Positions 1 to 9,545 of a stretch of 64,000 nt of DNA are shown piece after piece (position 1 is the first letter of the stretch; every line of letters begins with the position of its first letter). The stretch is from Tanypteryx hageni (lineage: Eukaryota > Arthropoda > Insecta > Odonata > Petaluridae), in assembly GCA_028673005.1 (NCBI GenBank), contig CM054118.1, positions 4,056,410-4,120,409 on the forward strand. Reading direction: 5' to 3'. Below the pieces are notes generated by a model that was given only the letters and a program-made list of their open reading frames with translations, had not been told where the DNA came from and made no database searches. The position numbers and the translations under genes were made by a program.

Positions 1-219
1 ATAAGTACATATTGCATTAAATGTTCATGTGTTTGGACGTTTGAACGAGCATTCACATTTCGAACGGTGGCATTACTACAATCGTCATTAATAAAACTTA
101 AAATAAATGTTTCTCATCGGAGAAACAGAAAAGTGTGAGGGCATTTGGACCCATTATGATATTTATTAATATTTAGAAAAGCCTGAGTGTGAATGTATAT
201 TTTTAAATGATGAATCCAG

Positions 220-1221
220 GTTCCCTCATCCCACTTCCGACTCAAATCTGCGATTCAATGTTTGGATGAAGCTGATTGGGGATCCTAGGCTACTAAGCAT
301 GGACTCAATGAATGTCTAAAAAAACAGGTGAGTTTGCCTGAAGCATTTCTCGCGGGAGAATTTTATTGAAGGGACCATGAAACTTCGGAAGGATTCGATT
401 TCGAATTTACTCTTCCCAGGTAAATAATTTTAATGAAGTTTTCCATAAACGCTGTCAATCTAGTGATTACTGTGTTTTTGTCTTTCTATACATCACCTCT
501 ATGCATGCTGAGCCATTGTCTCCTATGGTCTCCTCTCCACCTGGTAGGTGTCTTGTGTTTTAAAAAAATCTTGCGTTACATATTAGTAACATTGCTTCTG
601 ACCATTTTCTTGTTATTCATTGTGAATTATTTGATAGTGTTTGTTGTTAGTTGACTCAATGTTTAACTTGTATTTTCTTCCCACAGCAGCTGAGCAAGGT
701 GAAGTGGGACGGCAACCTGGCCCCTCGGGGTTTCAGACCCCATGCAGGCCTAGTAGTGCCATGAGGGAGAACCTTATGAGGTATATTTATTTCTATAAAA
801 TACAATTCAGTAAAAGCTCGATATTACATAGCATAGATAGGATAAACCCTGAATATTTCGATCGTTACTTATTACTTATTATTTCCATGTTTCTCATTAA
901 AGGGGTCCAAGTGAGGAAGGTGTCTTGCGTCAACTTGGAGTCAGGAAGTCTGTTGAATTGACACCCAAAGCTAAGTCTTTGTATAAAGCTAATAAGTTAT
1001 TGAGGAGGAGTGCTTTCCGCTCCTCCAAAAGACTTGTTAATTTTAAACAAAGACTTAAAGCTGCAGATTCAGTTTCTCACCTTGGTGTTGGGGCTATCGA
1101 TAACCTCCCATGGGGTCTCTCATCATTTCTGCGATGTCAGCTAACAACATGTAATTTGCCATATAAATATGGAGAAAGTCATGTGTTGCCCACGTCAGTT
1201 TATTTTATGTATCTATTATGA
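220..1221 (+). pseudogene. P-element-like THAP transposase, truncated and broken
   Basis: Three exon-like blocks in order. Block 220-419 encodes the second half of a THAP zinc-binding domain: FPHPTSDSNLRF, a conserved Trp, the Cys-x2-His pair in CLKHF, and a basic KLRKDSISNLLFP end. It carries in-frame TAA and TGA codons. Block 687-780 lies between a pyrimidine-rich acceptor and a GT donor. Block 903-1221 reads LRQLGVRKSVELTPKAKSLY, then a basic stretch and FLRCQL, which resembles the coiled-coil linker after THAP in P-type transposases. No RNase H-like catalytic region follows, and a polyadenylation signal comes 235 bases after the stop. The layout recalls short KP-type P derivatives. The first THAP half with the CxxC pair was not found and may lie before the window. 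Family assignment is by motif recognition only. Confidence 0.6.
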
Positions 1222-1455
1222 TATAACTATAGTCTATTACTTCTTGCTTAAAATATTTTTGAATGTACCTTTTATTACATCAATAATGTTTGGAATGTAT
1301 TATTTTCATTTATGATGTGCTGCTAAAGAAGCTCTTATGTGATATCCCTTCATGTTTATACTATGTCAACCTTGTCCTATATTTGTTTCTTCAGATCAAT
1401 GGACCAATAATATTATTGTTATTTTTTGTAAATTGATTTGCCATATTTTTATCTC

Positions 1456-1461
1456 AATAAA
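1456..1461 (+). terminator. Polyadenylation signal AATAAA
   Basis: Canonical AATAAA downstream of the THAP pseudogene reading frame, followed within 30 bases by T/G-rich DNA. It is consistent with the 3' end of that short transcription unit. Confidence 0.45.
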
Positions 1462-1469
1462 CGTGTAAA

Positions 1470-1833
1470 GAAATATTTGTTCTTTTCTTTTAAAAGTGTG
1501 TACCAATTCCCACCTAAACATTTGATGGGTAAATTGTTTTCAGAACTGTAAAAAATTGATGAAGGATCATTGCGCCAAATTTATGGAATAATTAAATTAT
1601 TTAATTTACGGTAAATCGGCTGCCCCTACGAAAAGCGGGTGGGGGTGCAAAGGAGAGGGGGCTGGAGAGGAGAGGGGGGGAGGAGAAGCCTCTGCTTACG
1701 TACCTCGTTGCCTGGCAACACCTTCGACCAATGGGAGGGCCCTAACAAAACGCACTGAAGCGACGGAGGGGTTGTAGGGGTAAGGTTTAGGCTGTCCCCG
1801 TTTTACAACATTGAGTGTCGCGACTGTGGTTAA
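1470..1833. other. Gene-free stretch with G-rich tract
   Basis: No coding feature seen. 1625-1800 is unusually G-rich for this region (runs of G and GGAG), unlike the AT-rich surroundings. Confidence 0.4.
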
Positions 1834-1967
1834 GATGTTCCACCTCTGCAGCGCTCCTCTGGGGGCGAGATATAGAACTACAGGGCGCTGAAAGTGGCGA
1901 TATTAGGAATTACGTGGAGGTAACTTTATAAAGCTGGGTTCCTGGGTTCACATGCAAGCGTAGCGAC
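1834..1967 (+). repeat. Direct repeat, copy 1 of 2
   Basis: About 130 bases starting GATGTTCCACCTCTGCAGCG recur at 2532-2657 with only a few substitutions. Copy 1 has an extra 8 bases where GGTTCCTGGGTTC replaces GGTTC. The repeat ends in TAGCGAC. Together with copy 2 it brackets a TA microsatellite. Confidence 0.8.
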
Positions 1968-2326
1968 TCTGAAAGTGTTTACCTATTAATCAATTTAAAA
2001 ATAAACTAAAAAACTTATTGGTAGGTAAATCTTATTACTGTATCAGTGAATTTTTAAATGATAAGCTAATGTAAAGCTGTAGTAACTTTTCCTCTAATAT
2101 TCTATTGTACTTTGATAAGTTTTATATTTGTGTACTATTGCCCTGAAGATTTTATGAAGAATGATTTCACAAAAAATGTAAATATTTTTTATTTCTTTTT
2201 TGCATTTGTCATATCGTGTGTACTTCTATGTAATTTTTTCTCTTGACTTGTTCTATATCTTTGCTAAGATTTCATGAACCAATAAAGAATAATAATAATA
2301 ATAAAGTAACAAACAGTTTTTTACAA

Positions 2327-2328
<2 letters not shown>

Positions 2329-2396
<68 letters not shown>

Positions 2397-2401
2397 TATA
2401 T
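2329..2401. repeat. (TA)n microsatellite
   Basis: About 70 bases of nearly perfect TA dinucleotide repeat with one phase break near 2389. The six-frame ORFs here (poly-Ile/Tyr) are artefacts. Confidence 0.95.
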
Positions 2402-2531
2402 GAGTATAAAATAAAGTCAGATCATTAAATAACATTTTGCATAGAAAGTAGATTTTCTGCTCGGGAATTCTAATAAACCAAAATACATGAAGATTTATAT
2501 TTTAGCTGGTACTTTGGTATTAGGTATTAAC

Positions 2532-2657
2532 GATGTTCCACCTCTGCAGCGCTCTTCTGGGGGCGAGATATAGAACTACAGGACGCTGAAAGTGGCGATA
2601 TTAGGAATTACGTGGAAGTAACTTTATAAAGCTGGGTTCACATGTAAGCGTAGCGAC
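2532..2657 (+). repeat. Direct repeat, copy 2 of 2
   Basis: Second copy of the 1834-1967 repeat. It continues into GACGCCGCGACGCTG and then the probable 5' region of the MADF gene starting at 2857. It could be the terminal part of the element that carries the MADF gene, but I could not find a matching inverted terminus downstream. Confidence 0.75.
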
Positions 2658-3837
2658 GCCGCGACGCTGAAAGACGTCCAACCAATCACAGGCCAGCGGG
2701 AAGCGTAATGGGAGGAGCCTCAAGGAGCGGACGACGCTGACACGCTGATAAGATATTTTGATATTTTCCGTTTTCCGCGTGTGGTCACTAACGTCAGAAA
2801 CAGTGGAACGACGAGCTTCGCGCAAAATATTTGAGTTATAGAATGTGACCGTAAATATGAGTGAAGTGTTGGTGACTGTTGATGACGGCGTCAACGCGTC
2901 AATGAACTTCTCATCACACGTGCAAGAGCGTCGATACCTTTGGGTTCCTTGTGATCTCAAACACCATGATAATCCTTTTATTCGTAAAACGTGGATGGAA
3001 ATAGCCCGAAAGGTCTATGCGAATATCATTTATTCTACACTACATATATTTGCAAATTCCGTCCATTGTGTCATTGCAGAAAGTCCATTTACTTTCTAAA
3101 TTCCGTGCTTTTAATGAATGCCAGGTTAATATTTGAGGCTTTGTTGTTTTTTCATACACCTTCGTGAAAACGAGGTGGAAAACTTTAAGGGATAGGTACA
3201 GGAAGGAGTTGAAGAAGAAAACAGCAAGTGGACAAGCTACTGAATTCACCGGTAAATGGTGCCTCATGCCCTTGCGGGAATTCCTGCAAGACTAAATGGA
3301 ACCTCGCCAGTAAGACATGATTCTATTTATTCAATTCGTGATCCATAGCTATACTGATGCTTGAAGTGCAAAGGTGAAAAGTAAATGAGTTCATTTCCAG
3401 CAATTCCCGAGTTCATAATTGGTTCAACGGCCATGATTTTCCCTCTTTACAGATGTATGAGCAATTATATAAGCCCAACCCTGCTGCAACTTACTGGTAT
3501 AGACTTATATTTAGGTTTGTAAGTTGACATTCATTGGCTGTCCGTTTCTTATAAATGTTCAAACACTCATTTTGTTCAGTACGAAGAAATTTGAAATCTT
3601 AAGATTGAGATACAAGTTGCGGAATTTATGTAATGATTTTTTTCAGACGATGATCCAAGTTTAGATAAGGACATGCTATGTGTGAACCACTTACACCCTC
3701 ATCATGTGCGTCAAGACAGTGTAAGTAGACTGCTTTTTTTAGGCTGTGCTGTTTATTTTACTGTGCCTTTTACTAAGATTCATGCAGGTGCTGGAATGGA
3801 AATTTAACTGTAATATTCATTATGTCTGCAGCTTCAT

Positions 3838-3960
3838 CTGTGGGTGACGAGGAACATCCTTCTTGGCCACCTTTAGCTGTGAGTGGCAAGGACCATCCCC
3901 GTCGGTCATCTTCAGCTGTGAGTATTGAGGAGTTTCCCTCTTGGCCATCCTCAGCACCAA
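3838..3960 (+). repeat. 39-bp tandem repeat encoding 13 residues, 3 copies
   Basis: In one frame the three units read VGDEEHPSWPPLA, VSGKDHPRRSSSA and VSIEEFPSWPSSA. The repeat length is a multiple of three and the frame stays open, so it probably grew within coding sequence. Confidence 0.7.
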
Positions 3961-4040
3961 CTTCCAATGCTCGTCCAAAGTGCACCAAATGAAGTATGGA
4001 GTTTCCTTTACTCAGTAACATAGTATTCGGGGAACATTCT

Positions 4041-4364
4041 TCTGCGGGGTTTCTCAAACTGTAGGTCTCAAACACCTTGGGGGGTTGTGAGTACATTTCA
4101 GGGGGGGGTCATGAAGTTTTATTAAATTTACTGAAATCTTATAGTTTTTACTTCATTTCTGTAAGGCATTTTCTAATTTCAACAAAATCTGTACATGACT
4201 GGACTGATAGGTATATTGAATAAATACTTTTGTATACAGCATATAATTGTTTGTGGTAAATTTGTTTTATTTTTCATTTCTGTTCTTTCTCATGGGGGTT
4301 CAAGAAAAAGGTTCGAGGATTTTAGGGTGGTCATTAAGTTTAAAAGTTTGAGAACCCTTGCCCT
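4041..4364. mobile_element. Short hAT-like MITE
   Basis: Left end GGGGTTTCTCAAACT and right end AGTTTGAGAACCCTT are near-perfect inverted repeats about 320 bases apart, of the TTCTCAAACT type common at hAT-family termini. Exact ends and target duplication are not resolved. It sits between two exon-like blocks of the MADF gene. Confidence 0.6.
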
Positions 4365-4909
4365 ACTATATTCCACCTTGCAATTACTCAAAAAATGATA
4401 CATTACAGGAAGAAGCCCCTCTCCAGATGCGCTAGAGACTGCTATATTGGAGCAAATATCTAAAAGAGCTTCTGCTCCCCAGCCTTAACCAACAGAATTC
4501 ATAGCTGAGCAGTAATTTTTACCTCTCAATAGCTAAAGAAGTGGAGAACTTGAGCCTCCCAGTTTGCCTAGCTGTGAGACACGCTACTCTCTCTGCATTA
4601 ATGAAGGCTGTGGGTAATGGTCAGGGATCAAATGTTGCTCAGTAATTTGTACAAATTAATGTAAAATTGTAACATTAAAGCAATCGTTTTCAGTGCCACA
4701 TCAGAGCTTGCATTAAATTTGAAAAAATAAATTGCAATTTCAGCATTACATTTGAAAAAATCAATTTAAATTTTAAAAATCATCACTTTTGATTTTTTTG
4801 AAATATATATAATGATTTTTGCAAATCCTGAATGCATGGTAAAATAATTACTAGCATAGTATTTGTTCATTGTGTAATTAATGCTTCCTTTATGCAAATT
4901 TCATATCTA

Positions 4910-5773
4910 TCAAGCAGGCAATGTTCCTTGTTGTCTCGCATGCATCTCCCTTTGATAATCAGGCAGTTTATTCCACTGCCATGGAACTGCTCCTGTTGTC
5001 ATAAAGTAATCCCGGAATGAATCCCGAATTACCTTTGCTTCATTCGTGGGGTTGCGTGCAGCATTGGGTTGCAGTGGTATTATACCTGCAATGAATTTCT
5101 TGTTAGTATACCTACTACAATATTGAGACATACATAAAAATGAAACAACTGTTACTTGACATACCATGAGGTGCTGCTTCCTCGCGCCATTGTCTTGGAT
5201 GCAAAATGCCATTGTGGTCCTCGTAATCTACCATGGAGGAATATAATGCTGCCTGGCTGGTGCCCCATGTACCTCCGCATTTCTCAGCCAGTTGTGAAGT
5301 ACCACAGTTGCCTGCGCAATCTTATTGATAGTGGTTTGGCATGCAATAATGGGCCTCCGATAGATTCGAAATTAGTTAGCAAGAATTCCAAATGTGTTTT
5401 CCACAACTTGTCTTGCCCTACTTAGATGATAATTGAATATATTTGGCCCAGATGGTAGATCTCTGCCCACATATGGTCACATCAGATTTCTCATGAGGGG
5501 GCATCACCTGCTCGCCAACAAATACAGGTGAAAGGGGGACCGGAGACCAAGGAAGGTGTCTAGACTGTGGCAAGGGTAGTCGTCCCCTCAGTATGGCCTG
5601 TCCAAATTCACTTGACTGAAAAATTCCTCCATCAGACTCCCTTCCAGCAGATCCAATACTGAGGAATGTGAAACGATATTGTGCATCACAGCATGCCATG
5701 AGCACAGTGCTACAGTGGGAGCATATTCAAATCCCTTTCGCCATCCATCCGCCAAACTATCAAATAATGTCAT
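4910..5773 (-). pseudogene. PIF/Harbinger transposase fragment
   Basis: The minus frame 5705-5418 encodes LMACCDAQYRFTFLSIGSAG followed by RESDGGIFQSSEFG, the region around the second catalytic Asp of DDE_Tnp_4 (Harbinger) nucleases. Frame 5212-4910 contains NEAKVIRDSFRDYF and GAVPWQW, typical of the family C-terminus. Between them the frame is shifted and stopped several times, and the N-terminal part with the first catalytic Asp was not found. The third acidic segment is also degraded (GEQVMPPHEK). It is a dead fragment, transcribed convergently with the MADF gene as expected for a two-gene Harbinger element. Confidence 0.75.
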
Positions 5774-6526
5774 GAATAATATTCAATGTCACCGTGAAGG
5801 TGAAACTGAGTAAATACTATTACGAGTATTATTACCGTTAATTACAGTTTTTACTTTCCCCCTGAATAATTACTAGGAAATTAAGTTTCAATAGTAAACA
5901 TAACCTAACACAGCTCTGAAAATCATGCATTGCAAATGGTAAATGTGCTTTGGTTTAAATGGTTTAAATTTAAAAAAAATTTATTGGCCGCAATAACAAC
6001 TTCATGGAGATTTTCAAATGTGTATTTGTGCATTTGTACTAACCTGTAAATAAGTAAAAAGTTTCAGCTCCCTAGCTCGTCTCTAAATACCTCAACATTT
6101 AGCTATTTGTTTAAACTATAAGAATTTTTAACAGCCAAATCAGTTAACATATCAGAATTTCTATAATCCCTATTTGGTTACTTCACGAATTCTAGCTTTA
6201 CAAAAAATTTCAGCTTCGTAGCACCCTCAGACATAAAGATTGAAATTTTGTTTAAACAATTGACTTTTTAGCGGCCGTATTGTTAAACTTTTTTGAGATT
6301 TTCGTTTTTTCTATTCGGTTTTGCCCATAGTCCTACCAACGTCAAAATTACAAGTCGCTCATCTACAAGTGCCTAAATATTAGTATCCTCCTATCATATC
6401 AATACTACAAGTGTCTATATATAATAGATTGTATCTTATATCATAAGTAAGAAGCATCAATATTTAATAGATAAGAAGCGTTAATATATAATAGATGATA
6501 TATGATACTCAAATTTGTTTTCCTAC
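5774..6526. other. AT-rich gene-free stretch
   Basis: No coding feature recognised. Short imperfect repeats of TAATATATAATAGATGATA type occur at 6420-6510. Confidence 0.4.
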
Positions 6527-6899
6527 CTTCAAGAACATTAGGAATGACATTCGCTTTTAGAAGAAACTGAGGGAATCTGCTGCAGAAATATTCATCAGTA
6601 AAATAATCACTGCAGACCTTGTATTTCTTCAAGCAGTTGATATCTCTCATGAACAAATCTTCCCTCAGACAAAATTTTGCCCATTCTTTTGATCTAAAAT
6701 ATAAAGCAGAATTAGGCATCAGAACTAATAATAAACACATAATTCTCAACTTACCTCCAGTATTCCGTGTTATGTATTGCACCTTTTTTAAATTCACCTG
6801 GAAATATCCTTCGGAAATCCGAAAAATGATATCTTCCTCTATCCTGCAGCTATTAAAGTTGTTACAGCAATATCCTGCACAATAAGTTTTCCGTACCAT
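6527..6899 (-). pseudogene. THAP domain gene fragment, minus strand
   Basis: Exon 1 (6899-6798) begins ATG and reads MVRKTYCAGYCCNNF, giving the CxxxC/CC start of a THAP finger. Exon 2 (6693-6527) follows a TTTTAG acceptor, encodes RSKEWAKFCLREDL and ends KVCSDYF...KANVIPNVLE at a GTAGG donor. The motif CSDYF should be CxDHF: the zinc-ligand His is Tyr. Exon 1 also shows a frame slip, since the expected FFGFPKD reads in a neighbouring frame. Both faults suggest loss of function. It is divergent from the THAP gene at 7281, about 380 bases away. Confidence 0.65.
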
Positions 6900-6999
6900 A
6901 TCTAATTTGAATGGTTTAACAGCAAACAACACACAAACACATTAAAAAACCCTCGCAACACAAGCATGGGGTTTGCAACGGTTACCAAGAGACTGGGAT

Positions 7000-7280
7000 G
7001 GGTTGAATAAGGAGTGGGGAAGGGGTATTTTCATCAAACCAGTTGACCGATAGCATCGCTGCAGGCGTGACCACCGGAGACACCTATAGGTATTCAGAAT
7101 AAGGTCGAAGCTGCGCTTCCTATTCTCCTTCCATGCCACAGCGATCTAGATTTACGGCGGGACGGCGGTGAACCTTGAGCGGGGCGCGCAGTCGACTTCC
7201 GCCATTTTGAATCGTAGAAATCCTCCGTTGTGCTGCTTGAGTATGATTCAGGCATTCTGGCGTGTACTACATATAGCAAT
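7000..7280. promoter_or_regulatory. GC-richer spacer between divergent THAP genes
   Basis: The region between the two divergent THAP starts is much richer in G+C (for example GGCGGGACGGCGGTGAACC near 7156) than its flanks. A shared bidirectional promoter is an inference from position and composition only. Confidence 0.3.
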
Positions 7281-7649
7281 ATGTCTATAAGACGAGACAA
7301 ATGTGCAGTGGCTGGCTGTGGTTTAAGAACACATGACAGAGTGAATTTCTTCTGTTCTCCAATCAACAGAGCCAGGTAAGTCTTAAAAACAGCATATATA
7401 TAGGAAAAATTTTCTGACAAGATAGTTCTATGAAGTGTTATGTGAATGCGTTTTGTGAGAATGCTTTTCTATTTTTTTAATAGATACCTGCACTGGATAG
7501 ATCTCTTAGGAAGGATGGAGGGAAATTTCTCTCGTTTTTATGTGTGCGAGAAGCATTTTGAGAGGAAGTGTTTCTCTTTTTTAGGTGTAAAACCCCGCTC
7601 ACTTCAGCTAGCTGTTCCATCCATAGCACTGGATTTGAATATGCTACGT
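7281..7649 (+). CDS. THAP domain protein, N-terminal exons
   Basis: Exon 1 (7281-7375) starts ATG TCT and encodes MSIRRDKCAVAGCGLRTHDR, then FFCSP. Exon 2 (7484-7649) follows a T-rich acceptor and encodes RYLHWIDLLGR...FYVCEKHFERK...LQLAVPSIAL. All four zinc ligands of the C2CH THAP finger are present (C8, C13, and CEKH in exon 2), with the Trp and the AVPxI end. Exon 2 ends at a GTAAGT donor in phase 0, so the protein continues, but no following exon was recognised. The finger is intact, unlike its two neighbours. THAP domains bind DNA and occur in P-type transposases and in host regulators; which this is cannot be decided here. Confidence 0.65.
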
Positions 7650-8029
7650 GTAAGTTGTTCACAAAATAATCTGTAATTTTAGTTTGAGTAATTGAAATTT
7701 CAATTTAAAACTTCTCGTGGTCCTAACCGCGACCGTCCCCTTATGCCTTCGTCTTTCAATAACGAAAGCTTGAGTTTGTAAAGAGAAATTCTAAGTTTTT
7801 TAAAAAGTCTCTTCTGTACTATTTACAAAGAACCTGGAGCCCGCCTGGACTGCCTTTTGGTGGGTTTCAACCCTTGAGTAAGTGCCCATCTGGTTCATAC
7901 AAATTCCACAGTATAAGGTAACTAAGGGAGCAAGTTTAGAGTTTTTAGAAGCTCGTGAGTACCCTCCCTCTGTGTGAGCCCCTCCAGGAACTAAGAATCT
8001 TCTTAAGGCTCTGCAGACCACTTAGGAAA

Positions 8030-8066
8030 GGGTCGAAGGCCACTGGTTGCACACCACTGGACTAAC
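8030..8066. mobile_element. hAT-like right terminus, solo
   Basis: GGCCACTGGTTGCACACCACTGG is, reversed, a CAGTGGTGTGCAACC-type hAT terminus. No partner end was found upstream, so the element's extent is unknown. Confidence 0.4.
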
Positions 8067-8778
8067 CCGACGAGACATGTGTCGAAGAATTTTCCCAAGG
8101 GAGGAGGACCCATTGTTTGAAAGTTTCGCACGAGAGTTCATAGAAAGTGGTTGTTCGATGTGTAATTATATGATTCAGTACGCCTTGCAGATTGTTGGTG
8201 ATATATATTGTGTTAATATAGATTGCGGTGAAAAAGTGAAGTGTTTCAATTGCATCGGCATAGCATGATTTTTTCCAAGTTAGCTATTACACTCAATTAA
8301 CTTTTTTTTTGAGTCAGCGTATCCTATAAATTATTTTTTTGTTGTAGGTAGAAGTTCGAAAATATTTAAATTAAGTTCTTGTGAAATCACCTGATTCAGC
8401 ATCGAATCGGGATTAAGCAGGAAGTTTAAAGGGATAGGCGCTGGCTCTAATTCACGGGAAATTTGGCAACTGGAGCCATAAGCGCAATACTGTCAACTCG
8501 GGCTGGAATGGAGTATGCCTACATTATTTTGACTATAATATTTAAGATGCACCCGACTATGATTATGCTTATTCTGGTCTTGTACTGGCTAATGGCTGAA
8601 TAAATGATTATGATTTTGTCAGTATTCTAATAAATGATGGCTATGAAGTATTGGCGCATTATAGTTTGTAAATATTCTTATTCAGCCATTATTATTACTA
8701 AATACTTCATATAAATTTGACCCGTTTCTCCTAAATATTTAATCATTATAAATAGCTGCTTCATACATATATAGGATG

Positions 8779-8935
8779 TAGGCAATGTTGGGAAGTAACT
8801 TAGTAAAAGTAACTGAGTTACAGTAATTAATTACTTTTCTTGTACTTTTTACTTGTAATCGTTACTTTTATAAAATTGTAACTTTTACTTGTAATTAGGG
8901 CTCATTATTTCAAAAAGTTATCGTTACCTTTTTTA
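8779..8935. mobile_element. hAT (Tol2-like) terminal region
   Basis: CAATGTTGGGAAGTAACTTA is followed by many copies of AAGTAAC/GTTACTTTT over 150 bases, the pattern of Tol2-like hAT ends. No partner end or transposase frame was found nearby. Confidence 0.5.
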
Positions 8936-9189
8936 AAATCGAGTTTTTTTTTAACATCGATAATTGTTTTGGCCGGAAAGTGTATTCTATGTCACACAGG
9001 AAAATGCTTGGTATTAAAATGGTTTCGCGAATCGTCGGTCTCATTTCTTTGTCTGGACGTGAAGCATCTGCTGCTGCGAGGTGTTTCGCTCCTGCGTAAC
9101 CTTGTGTTTTAGCGATATTTGTTTGAAATGGAAACGGACAAGGAAAGATCATTCCCTTTTGCGTATTTGCACAACTTTTTTAACAATAG

Positions 9190-9545
9190 TTAAACCCCCG
9201 TGAGGTGGTCCCTAGAAAAATCAAGCATCCCGGAAAAAGTACCGGATTCGACTTTGGGAGACGATTATGTTTTTCCATAAGTTTACACGAGATTTTCGAT
9301 TTTTTAATGTGCAAGATTTTTTCTTTCATTCATCAAGATACATAAATATGGACCAATTTTCTCCGTATTTGCTATTATTATTAAATTGAAATCAAGAGAC
9401 CAATTTTAGCAAAACTCCTCAATACCAAATTTCATCAAAATATGTCCAGCGGTTTCCGAGTTTTAACATACGGATGGACGGAAACGACCTCCCTTATATG
9501 TGTTCACTTCGTGCAAAGAATGCATAAGGGAAATTTTTCTTGCGT
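9190..9545. repeat. Dispersed repeat with 3' hairpin
   Basis: Contains a TGTCCAGCGGTTT...GGATGGACGGA segment and a terminal hairpin (CCCTTATATG... with ...CATAAGGG). A related layout occurs at about 25340-25465. Class unknown. Confidence 0.45.

Larger units (their letters stand above)
2857..4640 (+). pseudogene. MADF (BESS) domain gene, probably degenerate
   Basis: Exon 1 (2857-3012) starts with ATG and encodes a MADF N-terminal half ending YLWVPCDLKHHDNPFIRKTW. The second half is at about 3163-3295: VKTRWKTLRDRYRKELKKK, then KWCLMPLREFLQD and a stop. Further blocks have good splice borders: 3647-3720 (TTTTTTCAG acceptor, AGT/GTAAGT donor) and 3832 onward, which holds three tandem copies of a 13-residue unit. 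A last block from 4409 recalls a BESS region but contains stops. MADF proteins are Myb/SANT-like DNA-binding factors and commonly accompany PIF/Harbinger transposases; a Harbinger transposase remnant lies convergently just downstream. The acceptor before the second MADF half is not clean, so I call it degenerate. Confidence 0.6.

Noticed and set aside
2243..2435. Poly-Ile/Tyr ORFs on both strands
   Set aside because: Translations of the TA microsatellite.
6619..6885. 88-codon plus-strand ORF
   Set aside because: Antisense to the THAP exons on the minus strand, which show domain motifs and splice sites.
8047..8268. 73-codon plus ORF with several Cys
   Set aside because: No recognisable domain, and it begins inside a hAT terminus; Cys spacing does not fit a known finger.
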